A DNA stretch of 64,000 nt from Euptelea pleiosperma (Eukaryota; Streptophyta; Magnoliopsida; Ranunculales; Eupteleaceae), in contig CM068547.1 of NCBI GenBank assembly GCA_035048495.1, forward strand, positions 34,604,502 through 34,668,501. The letters are read 5' to 3'. This document shows, piece after piece, positions 42,770 through 54,564 of the stretch. A model generated the notes under the pieces. It was not told the origin of the DNA and did not search any database. It worked only from the letters and a program-made list of their open reading frames with translations. Both the position numbers and the translations under genes were made by a program. How positions within the stretch are numbered: the stretch's first letter is position 1; the number at the start of each line of letters is the position of its first letter.

Positions 42770-45110
42770 TCATTTCTTGAGAGATAATCTGATGGGTAAC
42801 CCATTTTGGGGAAGAGCAAATGGGCTATACTGGATTCCATTTTGAGGGCCCATTAGAGACCACCTGTAGATGAAAAAAACCATTTGATGTTCAGATAAAG
42901 ATTTCCATGAATAAGAAAAAAGAAAAAGAAAAAGAAAAAGTGAACTTTCTATTTTAGGGAATTTGGTCTTTACCCACAACTGGAATTTAGATGGGTTTAC
43001 CTGTACTTTGTGGTCAGATGATGAAGAAGGACCAAAATCTCCAGCTTGGCTAATTCATTCCCGGGGCAGGAGTGGGTCCCATTACCAAATGGCATGAATG
43101 TATTGGGCTTTGGAGCAACCTGTTGATTGGAGACATTGAATTTTAGCTTAGCCTTTTGGGTTAAAAATCATAGATTGAGTGTAAAAGGTAAATCTTTTTG
43201 TCCTTTTTTTTTCTTCTTTTTACCTCAAATCTTGAAGGATCGAATTTCTCAGGATCTGGAAAGATTTCAGGGCTGTGGTGAATGTTCCTAAACAGTGGTA
43301 AAACTTTCCACCCTTTTGGTATAAGGTAACCTGAAGAAGTTTTAAAAATAAAAAAAAAACCAGGAAATTAATATGTAAGCAAAGATAAAATACAAAACCT
43401 GTAATATTTTATGATGTTGGGTACAAGTACAAAGTTACAAACTACAAACCTTCATATTCGACATCTTCAACAGCTTCTCTGAAAGTGAAAGAGAGGATTG
43501 AAGCAACCCTCAGTGTTTCTTGAATCACTCTGGAAGTTAATGGCATCTTTTTGGCATCTGCCCAAGTCAGGAATTTCTCTCCATCACACTTTTCTTTACA
43601 CCTCATGATCTTTTCTTGTTCTTCCTGTAAAGTTACAGACAAGTACCCATTTGATATTATTATAAAATTTTTCTAATTTGTCTTTCATATATGAAAACAG
43701 AAAGAAGGAAGAAATTGAGATTTGTTGATGGATATGAGGACTAAGATTCCTTACAGTGACAGCTTGTAGGATGCTGGGATTCTCTCCGAGGTACTTGACG
43801 ATCCATGTCAGTACACTTGCTGTGGTGTCTCGAGCAGCGAAGATGACACCAATGATGTTGTCGGCAATCTGTTCATCTGTCAGAGCTTCTTTCTCCCCCA
43901 TGAAAGATCCAAGCAAGTCGTTGCTTTCTTCCTTTCTTTCCCTCCTGGCACATAGGATCTTGGCTAGGATCTGAGCCAGCTCCTTCCTCGCCTTCATCGA
44001 TTTATTGAAGAGGGTACCCGGAAGATTGATGGGCATTGAATTATACCCCTTCTCTAGAATGTAGTAGCACCTTTTGAGCTCTTCTTTGTTGAGAACATCA
44101 TCCTTTCCAAATATAGAAAGTAGTGCCACATTGAATGTGTACTGCAAGAAAAATCATATTCGGATCAATACACATAATTCTCATTGGCGAATTATTGAAA
44201 ACTCATGAATACCCATATCGAATTATCCACGAAAACATGTAGATTTTGCTGAATTAGTAGTTCATCAAGAGTTTCCCATCGAAGAAACAGAGGAAAACAG
44301 GGGAAGAAGACATCACTTCTTCCCTCGTTTTCCCCTGTTTTACTCTGTTTTCAGGTGGTATTCAGCAAATTAAGTCTAAAAGTGGAAGCTCACCGTCTTC
44401 ATTTCTTGGAAAGTGTTAATCAGCTGGCCATCCCACGAGCGGAGAGAGTCTACAGCGATAGTTTCTATATCAGAGACGATGGTCTTGATTGCCTCAGGCA
44501 TGAATGCCCTGAGAACAAGCTTCCTGAGTTTGGTATGATAATCTCCCTGATGAAAGAAGATAGCTTGTTGACCCAACATCCTCTCTTTACTTGCAGGAAA
44601 TGTAGGCTTGAAGAGATGAGCTCGAGTGGACAACACGAATTTCGCAGCCTCAGGACTTGAGATCATCACACAAGGACACCCCAATACATGAGTCTTGAAT
44701 ATAGACCCGTACCTAATCAAAACATAAACAACAGCAAAGCTTGGTTAACAAGGTAACATAGATAGAAGAAGCATATACAGCAGAAGTGGGGTAGGTCAGT
44801 GTTGGAAAGAGTAAGTAATACAAAGATTTACGTGGTTCCCTCAAGATGGAGGTACGTCCCACGGACTCACACCGATTCCACTATGAACTTAGAAATAGCA
44901 TAAGATTTAAGTGACAAACCTCTTTTGTTTGGAGGCAAAGAAGACACTTGGGTTTTGAGAGTAGAGCTGAAAGGTTTCACCGATGTAAGGCCAACCTAGT
45001 GAACCAGGCGGCAATGGCAATTTTCCGGTAGTGGAAGTTAAGAATCGGAGTAGACGGTGAAGAAGAAAGAGAGAGAAGAGAGAAGCAAAGAAGCAGAATA
45101 GTGAAACCAT
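42770..45110 (-). CDS. CYP707A: Abscisic acid 8'-hydroxylase, cytochrome P450 CYP707A
   Basis: Seven exons on the minus strand: 45110-44920, 44712-44394, 44141-43755, 43624-43450, 43330-43224, 43119-43001 and 42863-42770. All introns are GT-AG and the phases close to 463 codons. An N-terminal membrane anchor (about residues 3-25) is followed by [17 protein letters not shown]. The I-helix AARDTT is at 272-277, the ExxR motif ETLR at 335-338, and FDPSRFE sits at the usual PERF position. The heme loop [11 protein letters not shown] has its Cys ligand at 411. The C-terminus [17 protein letters not shown] is typical of CYP707A. The enzyme hydroxylates ABA at C-8' in the ER membrane, the committed step of ABA removal to phaseic acid, controlling seed dormancy, stomata and drought recovery. 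It appears intact and full length. Confidence 0.97.
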
Positions 45111-45195
45111 GGTGACTGCTTTGTTTTTGTTGATGAACGTGCAGTAAGAACTAAGAAGTATGAAGGAATGAAGCACACAAGTGAAGTAGAGGGTG

Positions 45196-45203
45196 TATTT
45201 ATA
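45196..45203 (-). promoter_or_regulatory. TATA box of CYP707A
   Basis: Minus-strand TATAAATA, 86 bp before the ATG. That spacing predicts a leader of about 55 nt. Confidence 0.75.
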
Positions 45204-45280
45204 GGTAGAGAGAGGAGCTTCAAATTTGAAATACAGCTCGAATCCCACCCACGGAATCTCTCTCTAGACTCCAGCTCATT

Positions 45281-45301
45281 GAGAGAGAGAGAGAGAGAGA
45301 G
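45281..45301. repeat. GA microsatellite in the CYP707A promoter
   Basis: About ten GA dinucleotides roughly 80 bp upstream of the TATA box. Such tracts can bind plant GAGA-type (BPC) factors. Confidence 0.8.
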
Positions 45302-45328
45302 TTGAGAAACAGAGTTTTTGAGAGAGAG

Positions 45329-45334
45329 CACGTG
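45329..45334 (-). promoter_or_regulatory. G-box / ABRE-like site upstream of CYP707A
   Basis: Palindromic CACGTG in minus-strand context TGACACGTGCTC, about 125 bp upstream of the TATA box. CYP707A genes are commonly induced by ABA through bZIP factors; that use here is inferred. Confidence 0.55.
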
Positions 45335-45449
45335 TCAGTTGAAAGGATGAGGGAGCGAGTGACGTTATTGATCGTGACAAGCGTTAGTGACCGGGAAAGA
45401 AGGGGTGGGGGGGTGTAGAATCACAATTTGGTAACGGGAAACAATTTCC

Positions 45450-45650
45450 TATCCATAAAACTTCAAAATTTGAAGTCTTCCTCTCACTCTTTGGGACCCA
45501 CTAATCAAAAATTGACTCAAATCCAAAGGTAGAGATTGGTAATAAAGCTGATTTTGACATGTAGGGGGCCACCAAGAGGGTGAATCAAAATCAAATGATT
45601 CAGTCGGTTTCAAAGATTGTAACACGTGGCAATAGGGAAAGGGAAAGCTT
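45450..45650. mobile_element. Degraded family A-type MITE arm in the CYP707A upstream region
   Basis: The order of phrases matches a family A right arm with substitutions: AGAGATTGGTAATAAAGCTG, ATTTTGACATGTAGG, CACCAAGAGGGTGAATC, CAGTCGGTTTCAAAGATTG and AACACGTGGC with CACGTG at 45623-45628. It starts near CTTCAAAATTTGAAGTC, which is also found near 50925. The left arm is missing or unrecognisable. Confidence 0.55.
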
Positions 45651-45998
45651 CAAAGTTGGGTTAAGTAAATATATATAGAGATCGATTTATAAAAATGGAA
45701 GTTTGTCGGGTAGCGAAAATGTGATTAGGGGGGAAGGACTTGGGCTAAACAGAACCCTCGGACAAGGGTTGTATTGGTCATCCGATAAGGTCACATAAAA
45801 TCGGCGATCATTTCTTTTCAAGTATGATAAAGACAGATTAAAACACGGCGATTTAAGTCTTCAACAAACCACGATCTATTCATTAATTATTTGTCTTGCA
45901 CATGTAAATCTTATAACGGTTAAAATTTTGTTTCTGCCTAAACCCTAATAAACCAATCCTTAAACCTTTTTTATTTTTTTTACGAATCTATTTATCTA
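45651..45998. other. Intergenic, nothing recognised
   Basis: AT-rich, without coding or repeat signals. Confidence 0.35.
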
Positions 45999-46048
45999 TC
46001 TATACTATTATAAAGCTAAAATCGGGGTTGGCGATGACGCGGGCTTCA

Positions 46049-46391
46049 TACATTCAGGGCAGAACTTTGATGATGGAGGTCTATGGCACACTCGCTGAGT
46101 GTATTGATCGTATAGATGTTTGGCCCATCCCTAGGTAGACTTGTATACCAAAAATCAGCTTGATTAATTAGTGATTTCTAACCTTTGAATCTGAGTACCC
46201 CTAATAATACTCAAAAATCCACTGTTTTAACAATAAAACATGGAAAAGACTCTACTCCAATGAATATAAATGACTAACTAGGTTGAATTTTGGAATGTAA
46301 GTCTATCTAGAGATGGGCTAAACATCTATATGGTCAATGGTCTCTAAGAGTGTGTCACGTGGCTCATATTGTGGTCCATCGTCAATGTTGA
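46049..46391. mobile_element. Family A MITE, truncated at a Helitron end
   Basis: Family phrases: ATAGATGTTTGGCCCATCCC, AAAAATCAGCTTGATT, the central AATAATACTCAAAAATCCAC, then the right arm with GGTCTCTAAGAGTGTGTC and CACGTG at 46356-46361. The right terminus stops abruptly where the minus-strand Helitron begins. Confidence 0.75.
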
Positions 46392-47830
46392 CTAGGAATC
46401 AATAGCCCGTGCTAAGCACGGGCACAGTAAAAAAAAATAATTATATGAAAATAAATTTTTAATGTACAATTATTTCTTTTTTTGATACTTATATAATGTA
46501 AAAAATTTAATTTTTATTATGTTCATCGATTATGAAATTAATTATATTTTTTTATAATATTTTATTTGTGTAACCATCTGATGGAGAAAAGATAGCAATT
46601 AAGTTACATAATAATAGGTAGAGAGATTTTATGGATGCATAGAGATTTTAGGGAGATAATTGTATTGTCCAACGCTAATAAAAGTAAAGACACGCGTAAT
46701 TAAGGAAACGGGGAGGCAATACAAACTGGTTTTCCCCCTTCTCATGCATGTTTGCCTTCTCAAAAAAACAATCATGTACCAATCCATTTTAAGGATATAG
46801 CTGAGAGAGAGACACGATTTAGTTGGGTTGGTCTGTTCGTTGGCGAGTGAGATTGAAATACACAAATCTATTGGCTCTCTCTCCACAATTGTAAGATCTT
46901 CACTAATAAACAATATTATCTTCAAATGCTCCAAAACGACCTCAATTTTTCAATCAAATTCATAAATTCTAAACTCAAACCAACAAATTTGTTCTTCTTC
47001 AATTCTATCGTTGCTAATATATGCTGCTATCCCCGATCTCCATGTCGATTGACATTCCAAAATGAATTTGAATCCTTGCAACAACAAAACTCTAAGTTTA
47101 AATCCAAAAGTAAAATTTTAAGTTCTAAAATATGAAAGTGTTTTCCACGTACAGAAGATGCAACAATAAAAAATTACAACCATCGGAGAATCTCTAGTTC
47201 GGCGAATGGCTGGATGCTTAGATTATGCAGCACTCTCGATCTATTCGTCTCTCCCTTTCATGAGGCTTGAACACATAGAGATTCTGTAGAGGATTTGAAG
47301 GATACAATAAGGGAATTCCGAATCTCTCTATATAAATGGAGAGAGTACCACACCAAGTTTTTAAGAAATGAATAAATAGGTTATTTTCTTAGAGACTTTA
47401 AGAAACTGTGAAAGTTTAAGAAATAGTGAAGGAAATTAATGGGTCATTTTAGGAAATCTTGATATGAAAGAAATTAATTAGAGTCGTTTTAGGAACATTT
47501 GATATGAAAGTTGTAAGATCATATTTATGAGAGATGTTTTGAGAACCGAGGAGTCGTTTTAGGAGAGAAATTTATGGGGGAATTAGTTTTGACAAAGGAG
47601 GAAACGTTTTAGGAAGGAGGGAAGTTTTGGAAAATAACAAAAGGTAAAGAAGAAGACGTTTTAGTTATTTCAATTTAATGTTTCTCGGTTGTTTGGGGGA
47701 GAGGGAGAGACGTTTTGGCAAAGGGATGGTCTAAAAGAGAAAAAGGCTTGCATATGGGGTATTTTGGGAAAAAACGTTAAAAAAAAGATGGGGAGAGCGC
47801 CACCTCAGCAGTGCCGAGCTTTAGTATAGA
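46392..47830 (-). mobile_element. Inner Helitron, non-autonomous, minus strand
   Basis: Minus-strand 5' end TCTATACTAAAGCTCGGC, with A on the 5' side. The 3' end has a perfect hairpin GCCCGTGC-TTA-GCACGGGC, then nine bases, then CTAG with T on the 3' side. These are textbook Helitron termini at an A/T target. Length is 1439 bp. No Rep/helicase coding region is present. Confidence 0.85.
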
Positions 47831-47890
47831 TAATAGATAATAGATGAGGCACTATAATCACTCACGTCCAAGGCACGTGCTGCTCCCTAG

Positions 47891-48863
47891 TATTATTAAG
47901 TAATTGGTGAATTGGGCATTTATTTTCACCTTTTGTCGCTCATTTCATTCTTTCCATTAAATTCTATGGGTAAATTCAACCTTTTCGGCTTCAACTTTTT
48001 CGCCTTTCTAACTATGCCTTGAGTTGCCACCATTTTTTGATTCGCACCACTAAGAAAAAAACTTGGTGATTCATTTGCCTCCAAGTAAATTTTCACCTGA
48101 CAAACTCGCCGTATGTGGTTGAGAAAGTCCAAGATCTCAACAACATAGTCCCAGTGGATTGCTTGGTAAAGATTTTGGGAATCCATTCACACAGTGTGTT
48201 GCATTTGGTGATTTTAGCGACGTTTTTGGAAGAAGTGTCAATAGGAAAGTTAAAATGTAAAAGGTTGTTTTGGAAACATTGACAAAATAGAGACAATTTT
48301 GGAAATTTAGCAACTCAAGAGGCAAGTTTGAAAGATTAATTCATTTAGAGAAGCGAATCTGAAAATTGTGGCAACTCAAGGGACAATTAGAAAAGTAATA
48401 TTGTGAAATTGGAAAAGTCGAAACTGCCCATGTCATTTTGACGAAGTTAATGGAAATGAGGGGGACCAGTGGAAATACCCCTATTTTGGCAATGCCTTCA
48501 TAGTAGTGAGATAAATTAAGGGTCGTTCTATGGGCGCCCACGTCTTTCGGCTGGGCACCCACATGAGACCAAAATGCCCCTGCTTTGTGTGGGCATCCAC
48601 CCTTCTCCTTCGTCTCCTTTCTCTCTTCTCTCTCTCTATTGTAACTCTCTCCTCTCCTCTCCTCTCCCCTCCCCTCCCTCACTCCTTCTCTCACTCCCTT
48701 CATCTCTCTCTCTCTCTCTGACTTTTAGCCTCCACGGTTTTGCACTAGCACGGGAACTATCTTAAGTTGGCTTATCCATGAACTTAAAAACAGGGAGCGA
48801 AAATGTCTAAATTTCAAAGGTACAACATCAAATGAGAACTTTGTGTTGAAGACCATCAATGTT
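47891..48863. other. Intergenic with a CT-rich tract at about 48590-48720
   Basis: Long CTCTCTC and CTCCCCTCC runs produce spurious Arg/Glu- or Ser/Leu-rich frames. No gene is supported. Confidence 0.4.
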
Positions 48864-49278
48864 TAAGGGTGTCAACATGTTGACTTCGGTTCGGTCCCTA
48901 AGGTAACCAGAATCGGAACCAATATTGCTAGTTCTTATCAGTTTTGATTCTCAAAATGATGGATTCGGAACTGAAACAAATTATTTGGTTCTGGTTGATT
49001 TCAGTTTGGGTTCCAGGTATATTGGTTACAATCTTGATAATATTATCATTTTAACACTATATTTATATATCGGTTTTAGGGTTCCTATCTGTTTGGTTTC
49101 GATGCCTATCGATTTTGGGTCCATATCAAACTACCCAGAAACCAAAATCATTATTTTCGGTTTGGTTCCGATTCCAATTCATTTTTAGTCGGTTCCCAAT
49201 AATGTGGAACTAGAACTGGTGTTTTTAGTTCTTGTTTCGATTCGATTTCAGTTAAACGGGTAAAAATTGACACCCCTA
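48864..49278. mobile_element. GGTTCCGATT-type MITE, TAAGGGTGTCAA termini
   Basis: The inverted ends are TAAGGGTGTCAA and TTGACACCCCTA. The interior shares TATATTTATATATCGG, GATTCGGAAC and TTAAACGGGT phrases with the copies at 21855 and 26051. No coding frame. The 8-bp target repeat is too decayed to confirm a hAT origin. Confidence 0.7.
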
Positions 49279-50780
49279 ATCATCTTTGACGTGGGAACTT
49301 GATGCATAAATTCTAGTTCAATCGGACTTGTATGTGGTTCAATCAGCAATGATTATCAGCTTTAAGATAATCCAGAGAATCCAATGACTTCCTTCTCAAT
49401 TGTGATTTGCCCCTCCACCCCTACTATAAAACCTCCCAAGTGGTGCTCTTGGATAGGGGTGTTAATTAGTTGATAATCGAAAATTTGAATCCGAATCTGA
49501 ATCAGTGTTCGAATAATGGATGTTATCCGAAACTTTTGGATATTGGATACAAATTTGGATTCATATATTGATATCTCTGCTTCGATAATATTCGATTTGA
49601 TATATTATATATACTAAAATAATTACAATTATATGTATAATAAATATAATACATAATTTGCTATAAATATTATATTTATATTTATATTTATCATTATATA
49701 AATATAATAACTTATTATTTATATTCGATTTACTTATCGGACAAATCGGATATCTGATAAGTTAATTTGATTCGAATATTTATTCTGAATATCTGCTAGC
49801 TTTCGAATCGTTATGCAGATCACACCCTAAGTTACTACTTAATACGTCAAAAAATTAATTATATTTTACAACACATGATATAACGTAAGCATTATTTGCA
49901 TGCATGTCTTTTGCGGCCTAGAATGCTCATTCCAATTGGCTACAAAACGACAAATCGCATGTAAGGTTGTTGTGAAAATGCATGATATATATCGTGTCGA
50001 ACACACATTATAGGTTCTTCAACAATGTGGTGAGAACAATTCAAATTATCGCTTTATCCATGTCCGAAAGTGTTTAGTTCGCCCGAGTTTCACGTGTCGT
50101 GTACTTATCTTCGTGACGATAACTCATTAACATTCGCGACAACTAGCGGTTTAACGTTCGTATATATATTTGGACATTCCCTTAATCGGACTATATGGAA
50201 ATAATTTAAATTATATTCACCAAAATTATTGATTAATTTCAGTAATTAGAAAAAAAAAATGTTGCAACAACATTGAATGGTCAGGGATTTGTAAATGTAG
50301 AAAATATATATCTTTATAACGAGATTGAGTTAATTATGGTTTAGCGGTAATAAACATCGTTATAAAAATGCACGTGCCATGTACCACGTACCGTTAAACC
50401 GTTAACCGAAAAAAGACAATATATTGATTTTGATGGTTATGTTAAAAATTAGGAAAATTTTACGCTCATCGCCGAATGCATTGGCCATTCATAAGATCAA
50501 GAATTCTTTGTTTTAAAGTGAAGAAAAAAGAAAAAATTAAAAAAATAGAAAGAGAGGAGTACGTCACTGTGTTATAGACTTATCCGAAGAGAGAGAGAGA
50601 GAGAGTGATGAACCTTTCTCCAAAAAAACAGAAAAAAGAAAGTAAACAGATGAATCCGCCTAGTAGTACAAGCCTACAAGGTTCCGCTTTAGTTTGAGAC
50701 ACATTTTAAAGGATACATACCCACAAAGGGGGACGGCTTTCCAAGATCTACATCACCCCTTTTTTTTTTCTGACATTGGC
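49279..50780. other. AT-rich intergenic, possible second GGGGTGTTAA element
   Basis: A stretch at about 49455-49830 begins GGGGTGTTAATTAG and is full of TTCGGAT and ATCCGAAT phrases, like an AT-rich relative of the MITE at 48864. A GA tract lies at about 50588-50604. No gene. Confidence 0.35.
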
Positions 50781-51420
50781 TCACTTGAAAACGAGCCACG
50801 TGGCTCACTCTTTCTCAGTCCCATTGACACATGGATGAATTGGCCACCTCTTGATGGACTGATCTCTGACTGTTCATGAGCCCCACAACGCGAGAAAAGG
50901 TTTGATGTCCCATGGGGACTTCAAAATTTGAAGTCTCTCTCTACCAAAAAACAAAAAAAAAACCATTTGGAGCTCACTTTAGGGCCTACTGACCTTATTG
51001 ATGTTTGGTCTACCTCTTGGTGAACTTACATACCAAATATCAGTTTGATCGATGATTTATAACAATTATATATTAGTATCTAAAAAACTACGCTCAAATC
51101 CAGAGGTTAAAAATTACGTTATTAAATCCAGCGGCTAGAAATCACCGATTAAAGTGATTTTTGATGTGTAGATCCATCAAGATGTGAACCAAACATCCAA
51201 AATTTTAGGTCAGTGGGCCCTAAAGCGCAGACATCAAACTCGGATTCCCACAACGCTGCTGCAACTCTAAAAACTTATTTCTTTAACATTTTAGGTAGTG
51301 GGGCCAGAGAAAATATTTGATTTTTGAAATGTAGATCCATAAAGAGGTGGACCAAACATCTATGAGGTCAGTGGATCCTAAAGGGTACTCCAGGTGGAGT
51401 TTTTAGAGGGGGGACTTCAA
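50781..51420. mobile_element. Family A-related MITE arms, clustered
   Basis: GAGCCACGTGGCTC (CACGTG at 50797-50802) is followed by a fold-back copy at about 50964-51245 with TTTAGGGCCTACTGACC on the left and, inverted on the right, TTTAGGGCCCACTGACC. The interior has ATCAGTTTGATCGATGATTT. A further right arm is at about 51290-51400. It resembles the subtype at 25135-25485. Confidence 0.65.
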
Positions 51421-51837
51421 AGTCGTGGGGCCCATGAGTTGGTGGCATTTTTGCCACATCTGCATGTACTTGAACGTGGCAAGTTTCAGCCGTATGTACA
51501 GAGAAACAATTATGGAGTGTAGCTATAGAAACGATTCAACTGAGTCAGCAGGTAAGAGAGAAAGCGGTGGCCAAAAAAAAAGACACGTGAAAGACACGCG
51601 TGGGTGCCATAGTAAAATTACGGATGACACGGCTTTGTGTGTCCTTTCACGTACATAAATACACGCGGAAGCGGGAGGAGAGAGAGAGAGCATGGGATAT
51701 TTGCCTTTTGGGTGAGTCTAAAGAGTCACCTCTGCACACGTTAGCATCGACGCGGTGTAGCCTCCCCTCCCCTCTTAGCCGGAAAGTAGTCAACATACAA
51801 ATAACCTCCAACCCGTACACTTCCAAACCCCCTTCCC

Positions 51838-51840
<3 letters not shown>

Positions 51841-51874
<34 letters not shown>
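51841..51874. repeat. CT microsatellite
   Basis: About 16 CT dinucleotides. Confidence 0.9.
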
Positions 51875-51876
<2 letters not shown>

Positions 51877-51879
51877 CTT

Positions 51880-51962
51880 TCACATTAAAAGTGACAGTGT
51901 TTACACAAATATAGACTTCCCACTTTCTCATTAAAAGTGACAGTTTTAACACAAATATAGAA
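51880..51962. repeat. Tandem duplication, about 45 bp
   Basis: CATTAAAAGTGACAGT and ACACAAATATAGA occur twice in the same order, with two or three differences. Confidence 0.8.
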
Positions 51963-52010
51963 AATCCCTTCTACTCCAAAGTGGTTTTCCTCATGGAAAA
52001 TTTTATCCGA

Positions 52011-52152
52011 CTGATAACCGGACAAAAATCTGTGCGGTTACAATGACATGGACCATTCGATCTAAGTTATCCAGAGTCTACGAGGCAACATTTGCGTGGA
52101 TCTCTTTAATCCAACGCCTCAACCGCACATATTTTTGTCCGGTTATACGTGG
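52011..52152. repeat. Fold-back repeat with ATAACCGGACAAAAAT ends
   Basis: ATAACCGGACAAAAATCTGT followed by GCGGTT on the left is the inverse of AACCGCACATATTTTTGTCC followed by GGTTAT on the right, about 25 bp with one mismatch around a loop of about 90 bp. It looks like a small MITE; no target duplication was found. Confidence 0.75.
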
Positions 52153-52234
52153 GATTGCACGACTCTGTTGTTGTTGTTGTTTTTTTTTTTTTTTTACCGA
52201 GCACATAAGTAGAACAGTTATCTAGCTTGAGCCG

Positions 52235-52555
52235 ATTTTTTCCAGTGGCGCCATGTGGGGATCATAAAAGACGCCATGTGGCATAGTCTTTCGTTCCACT
52301 CACCCATCAATGATTGGATTTCTTCTTCATGGACCGACATATTTTACTCCAATCGTTGTTCTTTCATGGACCGACATACACCAAGAAGAGAAAATCCTGA
52401 GTGCCCCAAAATTACTCGAATCCTACTGTTAAAAATCACCGTAAAACTGCTCGAATCCAATGGCTATAGATCACCAATCAGGCTGTTTTTTTTTTTGTGT
52501 CGGTCCATTAAGGGTAAGCCAATCAGAATGGAGAATCTTATAGCCCGGTTATGAT
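52235..52555. mobile_element. Family A-related MITE, degraded
   Basis: GCGCCATGTGGGGATCAT and GACGCCATGTGGC on the left, AATTACTCGAATCCTACTG in the middle, and GATCACCAATCAGGCTG then GGTCCATTAAGGG on the right. CATGGACCGACATA is duplicated internally (about 52330 and 52367). Confidence 0.5.
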
Positions 52556-52559
52556 CATC

Positions 52560-54500
52560 ATTCTCAAATGGTATAGATAAAGCGGTATTTACAAGAGTCA
52601 TTTGCTTTTAGAGTACTTTTCCAACGTGATGACAAGTGTTTGTAGATTTGTAAAAATTTCTGAATCCTAGACCTCCTTTGAAAATGGTGTAGCTGATGAT
52701 GGATTCCCAATTGGTGAGGTAGAGAGGTTGCTTATCAGGGTTGCTTCTCTATCAGAATTGGTTTTTTTTTTTATTGCAGAGCTTCTTAGGGGAAGAAAAA
52801 TGCCGACATAAGATAGATGGAGATAGAGGATGCAACATAATAATTAAAGTCCTTACCTTTGGTTTTGCCAATGAAGAAATGTGTGCGCAAGTATTTTTCA
52901 GATATCGTTAGATTTTTAATGTCCAAGATATAAGACATGACTCTTTTCAAATGACAATGAAGATTGTTACAGAACATCACCCTAGATTTTTTTAAATTTT
53001 ATCTCTTGACCTGAGGCCAAACAAAAAGAATCCAAAATGTCTTAAGAATACGGGCTTTCACAAGATTTGCTCGACAAAATATGAGGCAGTCATCCACAAA
53101 GTGGAGGTGCGAGATCGGAGGGGGGCAAGATCTAGCAATTTTAATGCCATAGAGGCGATTATTAATCGTCTTGATCTTCATTGGCTAGTTAAAAGACAAG
53201 ATAAGACATTCATACAGAGGATAAAAAGAAAATGAGAGAGGGGATCTCCTCGTCTAAATTCCTGGGAGGAGGTGAAGAAGCTTGTAAGAGACCCATTAAA
53301 CAGGATGAAGAAAGAGGAGGACGAGATGCAACATGAGATCCATGATATCCATTTTGTCACAAAAACACATTGCTTTCAGAGTGTGAAGTAGGAAAGGCCA
53401 TTCAATACGATCGTAGGCTTTGGACACATATCAAGCTTTATTGCCATTAAACCATGGTTCCCTTTCTTTCTTTTTTTCAACGTGTGCACGATCTTGGGCT
53501 AAGATGAAGTTATCAGAAATATTCAATACTGCTTGATTTGGAACACAAGGGAGTCCATGAGATGTCTGAGGCAGCCAATGGGGATCTTTGAGATGATCTT
53601 ATAGCTCACATTGTAAAGACTAATAGGTCGAAAATTATGGATACCTTTAAGGTAGAGATTTTTTGTATCGATGCCATATTTGTGTGGTTGAGGGTATTTA
53701 ACAGGGGACAAGAAGACTTGAAAAACTCATTGACCAATTAATGAAAGATGTATTCTTTAATGAACCCCCAATAGTGTTGATAGAAAAAAAGGGGTCAATT
53801 TACTGAAGACTGCTTCCTCGATCTCCTCAAGAGTAATGGGATGATTGAGAAGTATGTTGTCGTCCTCAGACATAGAATGAGAGACTATAAATCTGATTAG
53901 GTCAACGTTGCAGAATTATGGATATGTATGGAAAAATTTAGTATTCCTGTTGCCTTTCCGGAGCCAAACCCACGATTTATCTCACTAAACATTTCCTATA
54001 CGAGTAAAGCTGCATCGCGAGACATCTCTTTCTCTTTTGACAGATTGGAGTGGGAAGGAACTTTACATTGGAGAGTTAGGAGCGTTTCCTTCAGGATTTG
54101 TCCAAGTATAGGGATTCATAGAAAAACCCATGTCTGTGAAATTGGCTTCATTAATGAATTCCAAATGAACAGAATTAAAAGGTTTCCTTTTTTATGAGCC
54201 ACCATTCTTATCCCAAATATTAGCTATGTCATTGAAATCATCGGCAATCAACAAGCCCCATGATCGAATTTGCCATCGACATGAAGTCTCTCCACAAGAT
54301 TTTTCGATGTTGAGTCCTAGGGTCACAATAAATCAAAGATAGAAACTAGTGGTGTCCAACAGGTTCGTATTTGATCTTTAGGTGGATACCTCTTACAGAT
54401 TGAGAAATAATATCCACTTGGAGACCCTCTTTCCAAACCGCTAAGAGTCCCCCACTCCATCCTTTTGATGGTTGGATACAAGAATTTGAAAACCAAGTCT
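52560..54500 (-). mobile_element. LINE with endonuclease and RT remnants, minus strand
   Basis: Minus-strand blocks in order: VGDS followed by an ALxVW-like stretch and SLIYCDPRTQHRKILW (endonuclease end, about 54450-54280); GIHNFRPISLYNVSYKIISK (about 53660-53600); SSQEFRRGDPLSHFLFILCM (about 53270-53210); HLHFVDDCLIFCRANLVKAR (catalytic FVDD, about 53110-53050); and FKGGLGFRN (about 52680). Multiple stops and shifts. It belongs to a different LINE lineage from the one at 10830-14750, judging by FVDDC versus FADDI. Confidence 0.82.
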
Positions 54501-54564
54501 TTTTGCTAAGAGGCTACTTTTTCAAAGTTGGCCTTAGTCTTAGAAAAGAAAATTACTAGCTACC

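Larger units (their letters stand above)
45999..47890 (+). mobile_element. Outer Helitron, non-autonomous, candidate
   Basis: The 5' end TCTATACTATTATAAAGC is preceded by A. The 3' end is CTAG (47887-47890), followed by T, with a small hairpin CACGT-CCAAGGC-ACGTG just upstream. These fit Helitron TC...CTRR ends at an A/T target. A family A MITE and an oppositely oriented Helitron lie inside. The 3' hairpin is weak, so pairing of these two ends is tentative. Confidence 0.55.

Noticed and set aside
45038..45331. 97-aa minus-strand frame starting upstream of CYP707A
   Set aside because: It is out of frame with the P450, crosses the TATA box and GA tract, and has no motif.
48341..48721. Arg/Glu-rich and Ser/Leu-rich frames on both strands
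   Set aside because: These are products of a CT/GA-rich tract, not proteins.
51647..51952. 101-aa minus-strand frame with an RERERE stretch
   Set aside because: It is a translation of the CT microsatellite at 51841-51874.
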